A DNA stretch of 64,000 bases from contig MTLY02000003.1 of NCBI GenBank assembly GCA_002011035.2, forward strand, positions 667,053 to 731,052, written 5' to 3'. The translations under genes and the position numbers were made by a program. The DNA is from Candidatus Hecatella orcuttiae. GTDB lineage: Archaea; Thermoproteota; Bathyarchaeia; Hecatellales; Hecatellaceae. The first letter of the stretch is position 1; every line of letters begins with the position of its first letter. Under the pieces are notes generated by a model. That model saw nothing but the letters and a program-made list of their open reading frames with translations, did not search any database and was not told the DNA's origin. Below are positions 7,922 through 15,694 of this stretch, in pieces.

Positions 7922-8137
7922 ATGCCGTTGATTCAAATGTATTTTGGAAAGGGCGCTCTCACAGATGAGCAGAAGGCCGACTTGTCCAGAAAAATCACCG
8001 ACTTGATCGTCAAGGAGGCAAAACAACCACAACATTACACGTGGGTCATAATCCATGAGGTCCCCGTGGAGAACTGGATGGTCGATCGTCTCACCTTACC
8101 AGAGCTTAAGGCCAAGCTCATGGCCGAAAAGGAGTAA
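7922..8137 (+). CDS. 4-oxalocrotonate tautomerase family protein
   Basis: 71 aa. The start is set at ATG 7922 because the next codon gives Pro, the catalytic N-terminal base exposed after Met removal, and because AGGAGGTGAT lies just upstream (7906-7915); an in-frame GTG at 7913 lies inside this site. MPLIQMYFGKGALTDEQKADL, ITDLIVKEA and TWVIIHEVPVENWMV follow the family pattern (4-OT, XylH/PraC-like; usual length 60-75 aa). The substrate is unknown. A textbook bacterial-type ribosome site and lower GC than the upstream operons suggest a recent arrival. It is 38 nt from the next gene, likely co-transcribed. Confidence 0.85.
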   Translation: MPLIQMYFGKGALTDEQKADLSRKITDLIVKEAKQPQHYTWVIIHEVPVENWMVDRLTLPELKAKLMAEKE

Positions 8138-8175
8138 CGAGTGCCCAAAAAGTAAGGTAATAGAAGGTGAGAAAA

Positions 8176-8691
8176 ATGTCTGAAGAAAAACAACCTGATG
8201 TGAAGGAATTGCAAGAAAAAGTGATGCGATATTTCTGCGATAGACCCAGCAACTTCCCTACCGGGCGACCGTATAACTGCTGTGAAAGTGTTCTCTTAAC
8301 TCTGCAAGAATATCTCGGTACAGATTCTGAGCTGATTCCGAAGATCGGTACGGCGATAGGTGCAGGGGTTAGCTTGAACGGGCTTCTTTGCGGTTCTATC
8401 TCAGGTGTGGCAATAGCTATTGGCATCAAATACGGGAGAAGTACTCCAGAGGAGAACCCGGAACCGGTATGGGCAATGATGAATGAATATGTGGCTGCCT
8501 TCAAAAAGAAGTTTGGCTATGTAAATTGCAGACAACTCACCGGTCTAAACTTAAAGACACCAGAGGGATTGAAAGAATACTTTACAAGGGTTCATGACTA
8601 CGAATGCACTGAGAGATTAAAATTTGCAGTTGAGAAGGCTGTAGAGATCCTTAAAGGCAAGAGTAAAACATCGTCAGGGAACGTCGCCTAA
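8176..8691 (+). CDS. C_GCAxxG_C_C-type putative redox protein
   Basis: 171 aa from ATG 8176, which has AAGGTGAG upstream (an in-frame GTG at 8167 overlaps that site). Conserved cysteines appear as YNCCESVLLTLQEYL, GVSLNGLLCGSISG, YVNCRQLTG and HDYECTERL, the spacing of the C_GCAxxG_C_C family, although the central motif reads CGSISG and not CGCAxxG. Members are small cytosolic proteins of presumed redox or metal role, often near oxidoreductases. The TAA stop (8689-8691) lies inside a GCCTAAC box that begins an attC-like element, the arrangement seen in integron gene cassettes. Confidence 0.75.
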   Translation: MSEEKQPDVKELQEKVMRYFCDRPSNFPTGRPYNCCESVLLTLQEYLGTDSELIPKIGTAIGAGVSLNGLLCGSISGVAIAIGIKYGRSTPEENPEPVWAMMNEYVAAFKKKFGYVNCRQLTGLNLKTPEGLKEYFTRVHDYECTERLKFAVEKAVEILKGKSKTSSGNVA

Positions 8692-8773
8692 CAGAGCGTA
8701 TCCGACTTCGGTGCTTCGCGCTTTCACCTAAATCCAGCAAAGCTGGACTTCAGATACGCTCGGAACGTTAAGT
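8686..8773 (+). repeat. Integron attC-like recombination site
   Basis: An 88-bp imperfect palindrome directly after the preceding gene. It starts with GCCTAAC (8686-8692), fitting the attC R'' consensus RYYYAAC, and ends with GTTAAGT (8767-8773), fitting R' GTTRRRY within AACGTTA. Inside are a perfect 9-bp arm pair GAGCGTATC (8694-8702) and GATACGCTC (8753-8761), and a terminal hairpin TCCAGC-AAA-GCTGGA (8733-8747). Size is within the 57-141 bp attC range, and the stop codon of the gene lies in the R'' box. No integrase is in the window. A terminator or transposon end is the alternative. Confidence 0.55.
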
Positions 8774-8920
8774 GAGACATTTTGTTCTATTTCAAGATCG
8801 ATTTAGAGTTACCACTACGTCTGCAACACTACAAATGCAACACCCTAAGATTCAACAGAACCCGCGGAGGGAAAAGTTAATTATTTCTCCCCTGATAGTA
8901 ACCATGGGCCTGCCAGAACT

Positions 8921-9074
8921 GGGCCCGTAGGCTGCCAGCCGCAGCCGGGAGGCTCAGCTAGGATAGAGCACCGGGCTTTTACGGGCCACCCGCCCAAAGC
9001 CACCCGGAAGAAGAAAGGCCAAGCCCGCCTCTTCTGGGGAAGGGTCTCGGGTTCGATTCCCGACGGGCCCGCCA
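8921..9074 (+). tRNA. tRNA-Lys(UUU) with three introns, CCA encoded
   Basis: Acceptor stem GGGCCCG (8921-8927) pairs with CGGGCCC (9064-9070); U8-A9 follow; D-arm GCTC/GAGC (8952-8955, 8966-8969); anticodon stem CCGGG (8971-8975) with CCCGG (9003-9007), loop CTTTTA with anticodon TTT at 8978-8980; T-arm TCGGG-TTCGATT-CCCGA (9047-9063); discriminator G9071; CCA 9072-9074. Three insertions must be removed to fold it: about 8930-8951 (22 nt, hairpin GGCTG/CAGCC) between positions 9 and 10, 8982-9001 (20 nt) at the canonical 37/38 site, and 9009-9042 (34 nt, hairpin AGAAG/CTTCT) in the variable loop. The mature form is 75 nt plus CCA. Exact splice sites are uncertain by one or two bases. Confidence 0.9.
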
Positions 9075-9356
9075 TTTCACTGGTTTAACGAATTCTTAAG
9101 CATTTGTTTATCAGCTGTATGAATTGTTTCTAAGGAAATAGCAGCGTCGTTGGTTGAAGGCTTTGGGAGCTGGCTTAGGATTAAACACTGTTCTGCTTTG
9201 ATTTCCAGATTCAGTCTTAATTCTCCACTTCACCCATCCTAGAAAAGACCCCTCTTCTGTTTCTGTTGTTCCCTTGTCTGAAATGTGTTAAAGCCGGTAG
9301 GAAACATGCAAAACTATTTAATCTATAAGCTTCAATAAGATACTGAGGGTATTTTT
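9075..9356. other. Intergenic, no gene seen
   Basis: 282 bp between the tRNA and the next gene. The only structure noted is an AT-rich stretch at about 9313-9328 containing a TATA-like element roughly 30 bp before ATG 9357. This would fit a leaderless promoter for the following gene, which has no Shine-Dalgarno sequence. Confidence 0.4.
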
Positions 9357-10364
9357 ATGTCGCAAAGCCTTATTTCTGATGCTCCGGGGATGAGAGACCT
9401 TGTTGGGACCTATGCGTGGGTTACGGGGAGGCACTCTGCGGCGCTCAGGAAGCTGGCTTCTAAGATTGTGAAATACTATGTTTCCTACGTGAAGGTTGAA
9501 GACGGAAAGGTGGTCAGCATCTCCCCTGAAAACGCTCACACACCCACCGTGGAGAACATGCTCTACCGTATACATGCAGGATGGTCCAAGGATCCTGAAG
9601 AAAAGGTTGGGCGGTTTGTGGACTCCAAGATTACCCTTGCAGAGCTACAAGAGATCAGGGAAGCGGCGGACGCAGCGTTACGCGTGATAGAGGAGAACAA
9701 GTGGCCAGCGGGAAACATGGCCCGCTGCCTCGAACCCTTCTTAGGTGTGATACGTGAACTCTTTGAGCTGATAAGAAAGAAAGACGTTACCTCGAATAAA
9801 GTCATCAAAAAGTATGAGGAGGCCGTGAGGAAGTTCCATAAGGAACTTGTCGAGACACCGTGGGACAAGCTCCCAAAAGCCGATCCCCCTACGATAAAAG
9901 AAACATTAGCAGATTTCGCCAAGATACTGGGGGAGGTGCAAAAAGGAGTAGAATTTTGGACCTTTTATTTGCCGGGTCTCCCCACAGACTTCGACAGGAT
10001 CGCATCAACCTTCTATGTTTCAGTCAGGGAAATAGACGATGCCTTCCGCGGATACGAGGAGCTGGTCAGAAGTTGTAAAGAAAAGTCAGGCTTCATGAAA
10101 GGACCCCCACCTGACCTCACGCAAAGCGCAATGCAAGCCATGCGCAGATTATGGGATCTACTATGTGGACTGGGAATCCCAACCGTTCTGTCTTCCAACT
10201 ATCTAAAAAAACCTATTTTCAAGAAAGAAGCGTTGAGAGAGATCGACAAAGCCATAGAGAAAGCTTCCAAGCAAGGCTACGTAGACGGCAAAGACGCGAG
10301 TAGAGTGCTCCATTTCCTAGGATTCGGCTCCCGTATGTCCATAGTCCGCTGGATGAACAGGTAA
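9357..10364 (+). CDS. Conserved-looking protein of unknown function
   Basis: 335 aa, not recognised. Predominantly alpha-helical and charged, with no membrane segment, signal peptide or cysteine motif. The N-terminal quarter (RDLVGTYAWVTGRHSAALRK, KIVKYYVSYVKVEDGKVVSI) looks globular; residues 60-180 form long Lys/Glu-rich helices; the C-terminal KEALREIDKAIEKASKQGYV and KDASRVLHFLGFGSRMSIVR resemble a small helical binding domain. ATG 9357 has no ribosome site and probably starts a leaderless mRNA. It stands alone, flanked by the tRNA and a divergently organised group of HEAT and membrane proteins. Confidence 0.55.
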   Translation: MSQSLISDAPGMRDLVGTYAWVTGRHSAALRKLASKIVKYYVSYVKVEDGKVVSISPENAHTPTVENMLYRIHAGWSKDPEEKVGRFVDSKITLAELQEIREAADAALRVIEENKWPAGNMARCLEPFLGVIRELFELIRKKDVTSNKVIKKYEEAVRKFHKELVETPWDKLPKADPPTIKETLADFAKILGEVQKGVEFWTFYLPGLPTDFDRIASTFYVSVREIDDAFRGYEELVRSCKEKSGFMKGPPPDLTQSAMQAMRRLWDLLCGLGIPTVLSSNYLKKPIFKKEALREIDKAIEKASKQGYVDGKDASRVLHFLGFGSRMSIVRWMNR

Positions 10365-10548
10365 GATAACAAGGCTGGGGAGGGTAGCTACCGCAGTCTA
10401 CTTCCACCGCCACATGGGACTAGGGATCAAAGGTGACACTCGCTACCCAGTCAAACAGTTTAGGAAACCTTGAAAAGTAGGCAGAACTGGTCTGCTTGAT
10501 CCTTATAACGTAGCTGAAATCTTATCGCTTAAGAAGCAATTAAGGTCA

Positions 10549-10557
10549 CTTTATAAG
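10549..10557 (+). promoter_or_regulatory. Archaeal box A for a leaderless gene
   Basis: CTTTATAAG lies about 22-30 bp before ATG 10579 and no Shine-Dalgarno sequence precedes that ATG. In archaea transcription starts about 25 bp after box A, so the mRNA would begin at or next to the start codon. Confidence 0.5.
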
Positions 10558-10578
10558 ACTGCTAGCTAACATATACTC

Positions 10579-11052
10579 ATGGCCCAGAAGATCTATCCTC
10601 TGATGAGACTGAGGGACATGGCCCTCATTTCTGTCATGTTTTTGTTCTTGTTCGCTGCTCTCAACGGGTTCCTGTTGCCTCTTTTAACTCGCTTCATTCC
10701 TGAAGCGGCATTGTTTTGGCTGGCTTGGGGTTGGATAATCTTTCTGTTATTGATACTTAGCGTCATCAGCATGATCCTTAATGGGTTGGGCATCAGGAAG
10801 AGTGAGATAGTCCTTGGCGAAGAAGGCATGCTCATCAAACACACCTTATGGAGGACGACTAGCATTCAAAAGGTAACAGATGTGAAGATATCCAAGTCTG
10901 GGAAAGTGACGGTCGAAGGCTTGAGTGCTGATGGAAAGAGAATCCGTAGAACGTTCTCAAGGACGTTTGGCTTAGCAAAGAAATGGGAGGATTTCAAGAA
11001 GGAATTGCAAAATTTCGTCACCCCCTCCAAGGAGCAACAAAGCCAAGGATAA
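10579..11052 (+). CDS. Two-TM membrane protein with PH-like cytosolic domain
   Basis: 157 aa, not assigned to a named family. Two hydrophobic segments (about residues 14-36 and 46-68) are followed by a soluble domain of about 85 residues with the beta-rich pattern KSEIVLGEEGMLIKHTLWRT, VTDVKISKSGKVTVEGLSAD and a final amphipathic helix KKWEDFKKELQNFV, reminiscent of bacterial PH (DUF304-like) domains. The protein at 12305-12763 has the same layout, including the ADGKRIRR/APDGKKIRKR turn and WEDFKKEL/WEEFKEDL helix, so the two are probably paralogues. Probably lies in the cytoplasmic membrane; role unknown. Confidence 0.6.
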   Translation: MAQKIYPLMRLRDMALISVMFLFLFAALNGFLLPLLTRFIPEAALFWLAWGWIIFLLLILSVISMILNGLGIRKSEIVLGEEGMLIKHTLWRTTSIQKVTDVKISKSGKVTVEGLSADGKRIRRTFSRTFGLAKKWEDFKKELQNFVTPSKEQQSQG

Positions 11053-11121
11053 AAAGGAGGAGTATTCACTAAACACCCTCATAAGCTCTGTCAGTTTCTA
11101 AACTGGAACTTCACCCCTCAT

Positions 11122-12149
11122 TTATTCAAAGTTCCGACAGATCGGTTTATCCAAGAGTGATGGAGAAATCTGTTTTATCCCCTTTTCGAACGTGAACAGA
11201 CTTTTCGTCTTATCCACTATCACGCCAAGTTTATTCAACTCAGCCTCCAATGGGCGGACTTCCCCTTCCCTTCCTACTATCGTTTCAGCTCTGAGTCCGA
11301 ACTCTCCCAAAACCCCGAATGTGTTCTGCCCGTATTCTGTCCTGTCAAGGTATTCCTTTATAGCCTTCGCCATTTCCGCGTTCAGGTTTCCCTTCTTCCA
11401 GCTTTGATTCTTTCTAAGCGTTCTAGCCAGTCGTACAGCGGTTTCCTCGCCTTCTCCCAATCATAATTCTCCGGAGCCCCGAATGGCTGTTCTCTCAGAT
11501 AATATTCCTGATCACGGTTTATCTGTTCGATGCCATGTTTGACAGCAGCGATCATTTCCTCTACAGAGATGTATTTCTCTAGGAAAGAGGCGTATCCATG
11601 TGTTTTGATCAAGCTTAGAATGAGTTCCTTATCCCTGCGGACATCGGGGTCCATCTCTTCGAGAAGCTTTTCGAATGCTACCACTGGAGGAACGTAAATC
11701 GTCGCTAAGAACTTCAGTATCACTTCTTTATCTTTTCTCCACCTTGAATCCTTGATGACAACTTCTGCTGCGGAACGGGAGTTCGGGGAGCCGGATGAGA
11801 GCATTATATCTCTGCATGTTCCATAATCTTCAAGCTTGACTAACGCCCGTTCGACGTGGGTAAGCCACGGACGATTTTTGTGATAACGATCTCTGTAGTA
11901 TAATTCTCTGAGGGCTTGGACGGCATCCTCACCGCCTATGTTGGCCAACGCCTCCACGCTCACCGGAGTATGTGAGAATTTTGCATATTCTAGGAGAGGT
12001 TTAACGGCACGCTTGTCACCAAGTTCTCCCAGCCTCCTAGCAGTCTTCTCCCCTTCCTTCCCATAACGTCCCCGCTCGGAAAGCGCTTTTTCTAATTTGT
12101 CAATGTACTTGGGGACTTGGTCGCCGCGGAATCTGTCTAAGAAGCCCAT
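11122..12149 (-). pseudogene. HEAT-repeat protein gene interrupted by a frameshift
   Basis: Two reading frames overlap by 79 nt. The first (12149 to 11382, 255 aa) has HEAT-like repeats (RLGELGDKRAVKPLLEYAK, ALANIGGEDAVQALRELYY) and ends abruptly after LERLERIKAGRRET. The second (open to 11122) continues KKGNLNAEMAKAIKEYLDRT with a further globular part of about 85 residues. One inserted base near AGAAGGG (about 11390-11396) would fuse them into a protein of about 340 aa. Either a real frameshift, a sequencing error at a short purine run, or two overlapping genes; the long overlap makes the last less likely. Other HEAT genes lie nearby. Confidence 0.6.
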
Positions 12150-12304
12150 CCGAATCCAGCAGACGATTGTTTTGCGGTAGATTTAAATGTTTCTAGCCCT
12201 GGAGTAAGCTTTGAGATTTGGGCGTAATGTCTTTCACGACTTCGATTCTACTTATAGATTGAAGATAATCCCTCTTGCTTCGGAGAATGCCTTGCAACCT
12301 AGGT

Positions 12305-12763
12305 TCATGTACGTTCTCGGGTAATTGCGGTATCTATACGTAGACAATTTAAGTCCTCTTTGAATTCCTCCCACCTTTCCTGCAGCTCCCCTTTCCTCGC
12401 AACCCGTTTCCTGATTTTCTTGCCGTCAGGAGCTTCGCCTACTATCGTTAAGCTTACCTCTTTCTTTCGAGCTCTCAAAGCCCTTCCTCTACTTATCTTT
12501 ACCTCACCTATCTTCCTGATTACAATTTCTCCCAATGGTCGATGAAGAATTACACCTTCTTCAGCGATGGTGATCCTCGTTATCGTAAAGAGCAACAGAG
12601 CTGCTGCCATAATGGCCAGCAGAAGAAAGTAGGCAGCAAGAGGTCCGGAGCTTGGAAGAACTTTGTATCTGTAACTTATTCCAGCAAACATAAGAAGTAG
12701 TAGTACTGCACCGGCGTCTTTTCCCAGCCCACCAAGCTTATAGACCTTCTCCTCCGTACCCAT
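12305..12763 (-). CDS. Two-TM membrane protein with PH-like domain, paralogue
   Basis: 152 aa. Hydrophobic segments at about residues 16-36 and 42-62 precede a soluble domain (RITIAEEGVILHRPLGEIVI, GEVKISRGRALRARKKEVSL, GEAPDGKKIRKRVARKGELQ, ERWEEFKEDL). The order of two membrane spans, beta-rich domain and Trp-containing terminal helix is the same as in the protein at 10579-11052. It follows the FecR-domain gene by 7 nt on the same strand and is probably co-transcribed with it, hinting at a joint envelope role. No known function. Confidence 0.6.
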   Translation of the reverse strand: MGTEEKVYKLGGLGKDAGAVLLLLMFAGISYRYKVLPSSGPLAAYFLLLAIMAAALLLFTITRITIAEEGVILHRPLGEIVIRKIGEVKISRGRALRARKKEVSLTIVGEAPDGKKIRKRVARKGELQERWEEFKEDLNCLRIDTAITRERT

Positions 12764-12770
12764 AAAGACT

Positions 12771-14156
12771 TCAGCTCCTTCGTCTTCTTCTTACACCAAG
12801 ATAGAGAGCTCCTGCTACCAAGGCTGTTAGCACGACAGCAAGCACGACCGGCATGGTTCCTGCCCAGAATGTGGTGGGTGTAGGTGTGGGCTTCAGAGTG
12901 GGCGTAGGTCGGGGTGAAGGCTTCTCTTCTACTATTTCCCACCACCTATCGATCTGTCCGGGATCGATCGAAGTTGGGTCTGAGGGTTTGCCGCCAGCTC
13001 TCACAACCGAGGTTTCATGCTGTTCTACAAGGACTGTCTTTGTGCGGGTTAGGTCGGAGAATTCAGCTGAACCCTCGAGGACGATTATGGTTGTAGTTCC
13101 ATCTTCAGCGACCTCCAAGGAGAGTTCAGTCCCCCTAGTCCAAATCGTACTGAACGGAGTTGTTATGAGAAACCTTGCTCCGTCGATCCCAATCCACATC
13201 TTACCCCAGGAGAATTCCAGTTCTCTATCCCTTTCCCCACGGCCCAGCTGCTTGATGCTTACACGTGAGCTCTCTCCAACAACAAGAGAGGCGTTTTCCT
13301 CAGGGATGACTATCTTCACCTGCGTTTCCGACGCCGTGATCACGGTGTCTCCGACTTGAAGCATGGCGTAGTTTTCGTAACGGTACTCACCTGAATACTC
13401 ATCATACTCTCCGATTCGGTGAGCGTCTATCGTCATCGCTCGTTCTTCATCGTCTCTAAGAACCTTGAAGTTGCCGTAGTAGGTGTCGGCGACCACGGAG
13501 AGACCCCATGTAGGATAGAGAACCTTCACGACCTCTCCCCCGGCCTTCACCGAGTATGGATCTGACTGGTAGCTTGTAAAGAGCACCAGCTTTGGCTTAG
13601 GTGTTATAGGAGGCTCGCCCACAGTCTCCTCCACGTACGTGAGCTTTGCAAACAGCCAGAGCACACCTATCTGCCACGTTCCCCTCCATGTACTCGGTTC
13701 ACCTTCCCTTGGAAAAAAGACTAAGGACGCCGTTATAGCAGGCTCCTCGTCGGGGTAAATTGACAGCTGAGGGGGATCTAGGGAAATGGTGCCGGTGATC
13801 CCGACCACATATTCGGTGGGGCTTATCTCAGCCGCTACATGGGTGATATTTGGGTGATGATGGACGTAGTGTGGCTGCTGAAGTATGACCTTGGCCTTTC
13901 CGGCTAGGGGCGCAGATTTCCCCTCACTGCCTACATCCTGCACGGTGAACGCCAGCTTAACCGTACACTTCCAGGTTGATGCCTCCTGTCCATGAGCCTC
14001 CGTCCATGTAGCTTCTAATTCCCCGCTCCAACTACCCGCATACTTGAACCCGGAATCCTCCGCATGTACGCTTGGCACTTGGGTTGAAGCTGTGATCGAG
14101 GTTGATAGAGCAACAATCACTATGAGAAATACGGTTGCCAGCGCATGTTGAGGCAT
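12771..14156 (-). CDS. Secreted, C-terminally anchored FecR-domain protein
   Basis: 461 aa. N-terminal signal sequence (PQHALATVFLIVIVALSTSI, likely cleaved near residue 30), then a beta-rich ectodomain. Around residues 255-385 there is a FecR-like domain: MLQVGDTVITASETQVKIVI, GESSRVSIKQLG, ISTPFSTIWTRG-like TPFSTIWTRGTELSLEVAED and VLEGSAEFSD. A Pro/Thr stalk (SPRPTPTLKPTPTPTT) and a transmembrane helix ending in RRRRRS anchor it to the membrane, facing outwards. FecR domains bind or sense outside the cell; the ligand is unknown. It is followed after 7 nt by the PH-like membrane protein. An AT-rich box around 14190-14198 may be its promoter. Confidence 0.7.
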   Translation of the reverse strand: MPQHALATVFLIVIVALSTSITASTQVPSVHAEDSGFKYAGSWSGELEATWTEAHGQEASTWKCTVKLAFTVQDVGSEGKSAPLAGKAKVILQQPHYVHHHPNITHVAAEISPTEYVVGITGTISLDPPQLSIYPDEEPAITASLVFFPREGEPSTWRGTWQIGVLWLFAKLTYVEETVGEPPITPKPKLVLFTSYQSDPYSVKAGGEVVKVLYPTWGLSVVADTYYGNFKVLRDDEERAMTIDAHRIGEYDEYSGEYRYENYAMLQVGDTVITASETQVKIVIPEENASLVVGESSRVSIKQLGRGERDRELEFSWGKMWIGIDGARFLITTPFSTIWTRGTELSLEVAEDGTTTIIVLEGSAEFSDLTRTKTVLVEQHETSVVRAGGKPSDPTSIDPGQIDRWWEIVEEKPSPRPTPTLKPTPTPTTFWAGTMPVVLAVVLTALVAGALYLGVRRRRRS

Positions 14157-14338
14157 TTATACACTATCCGCCAAACCTCTTTTAGCAAGGAGAATTTATA
14201 AACTTTATATCCACGGCATACAAAGTTTCCAAAACTTGGAGACGTTTATAGGCCTGTACAGCATGGAGTCGGGATTCCAACCTTCGCCCTAAGGAGGTTT
14301 TGACTTAACTTTCTTGAGGGCTAGCGTCGTCTTGTCAC

Positions 14339-15646
14339 CTATGCTGTTTCGCCTTTCGTCTCATGTCTCAACACATGAAGTAGCAGACCTTCTCGTAGCC
14401 TCTCTGCGTCCGGCTCAAGTTTCTCCGTATAGCTGAATACGTGGCTACTGCACTTCCTACATTTCCACACCCATAAAGTCAGGGAATCACTCGTTTCCAC
14501 CTTATACTCAAACCATTCCTTAATAGGCTTAGAAGACGGTCTCATTCTAGTTCGGATCTTTTCAAGCGCTTCCGCTGCTTTTCGGCGAACCAATGTACTA
14601 TCTTTTGCAGTGTAATACGTATTCTCTACGTAGGTCCCATACCATTCGACCGTGTCAATTAATGGTTCAACGGCCCTTTCATCCCCAACTTCACCCAAGG
14701 CCTCGGCGGCCCATGGTTTAATGTCAACGTCAACTCTGCTCCTTCTCCAACGGTCATCTGTCAGTACTTTGATGAGTGCTTCAACATCCCTTTCCTTTGT
14801 CATTTTATCTATCATCCTCTGAGAAATATATCGAACGGCGCTACGCGCAGCGTCGCTCACCGGATATTCATACTCGATCCTTGATTCTGAATAGTAGCCA
14901 GCTTCGTCTACGTTCTGATCGCTTACATGCCTTTCTTCCTTATACGGATCTGAGATTGCCACTTGGAGAAGAAGTTCGATCGCTTGTTCGTTTCCAATTC
15001 GGCCCAGTGCTTCAGCCGCGTCTTTGCGTACTCCCCACCAACTGTCTTTAAGAGCTTCGATCAGAGGAGGCACCGCCCAAGCGCCACCTATTCTTTTCAC
15101 CATTTCGACAACGGTATCCTTCCCGGGGACTTCCCTAGAGTCTTTACCAAGGGTCTTGGCCAATTGCCTGAAGGCAGGTTCACCGAGTTCTGCCAGCACA
15201 TCGGCGGCAATGTCGGTGGGCACTTTACCGCAATATTTGATAAGGGTTGCGATGGCTTTCTCATCACCCTCCTTTCCTAGGTTAGCAAGGTCTTTAAATG
15301 CCCTAACACACTCTTCCTCTCCGAAATCCCCAAGCTCCCAGGCCAGTGCCTCTACGGTCGAGCTGTTCATCGCTCTCAACGCTTCAGCAGCACATCGGCA
15401 TATCTGAACATATGCATCTTGATATGCACGCCAGTCCTTAGATGGTATGCGGTGGGGGTCGTGCTGTTGAAGCGTTTTGCACAACGGTTCCACGGCGCGT
15501 CTATCACCAATTCGACCTAACGCTCGGGCAGCTCCGGCGCGAACATCTAGGTCCCTATGGTTGAGCGCCTTTACCAATCCCTCAACATTCCGTTTCCGCT
15601 CCATCTTCTCGATATCGGGCTTGCCGAATATTCCCATTTTTGTCAC
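14339..15646 (-). CDS. HEAT-repeat protein with C-terminal zinc-ribbon-like motif
   Basis: 435 aa. PBS-lyase-type HEAT repeats are clear: LVKALNHRDLDVRAGAARAL, GRIGDRRAVEPLCKTLQ, VPPLIEALKDSWWGVRKDAA, EALGRIGNEQAIELLLQVA and GEVGDERAVEPLIDTVEW. The last 60 residues differ, with WKCRKCSSHVFSYTEKL and two His (HVLRHE) that could bind zinc. HEAT stacks act as protein-protein scaffolds; no catalytic residues were seen. No membrane segment. It follows the Jag-N-like gene at 15695-16444 by 48 nt on the same strand and is likely in an operon with it. Confidence 0.75.
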   Translation of the reverse strand: MTKMGIFGKPDIEKMERKRNVEGLVKALNHRDLDVRAGAARALGRIGDRRAVEPLCKTLQQHDPHRIPSKDWRAYQDAYVQICRCAAEALRAMNSSTVEALAWELGDFGEEECVRAFKDLANLGKEGDEKAIATLIKYCGKVPTDIAADVLAELGEPAFRQLAKTLGKDSREVPGKDTVVEMVKRIGGAWAVPPLIEALKDSWWGVRKDAAEALGRIGNEQAIELLLQVAISDPYKEERHVSDQNVDEAGYYSESRIEYEYPVSDAARSAVRYISQRMIDKMTKERDVEALIKVLTDDRWRRSRVDVDIKPWAAEALGEVGDERAVEPLIDTVEWYGTYVENTYYTAKDSTLVRRKAAEALEKIRTRMRPSSKPIKEWFEYKVETSDSLTLWVWKCRKCSSHVFSYTEKLEPDAERLREGLLLHVLRHETKGETA

Positions 15647-15694
15647 TCACTTTTCATTAAGCTTTATTCCCATTTTGGCCGAAACATCTTCCCC

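Noticed and set aside
8730..8775. The TCCAGC/GCTGGA hairpin as a simple transcription terminator.
   Set aside because: No T-run follows it and it lies inside a longer palindrome with attC-type end boxes, although a termination role cannot be excluded.
12853..13359. 168-codon frame on the plus strand inside the FecR-domain gene.
   Set aside because: It lies antisense to a gene with signal peptide, domain pattern and membrane anchor, so it is a shadow.
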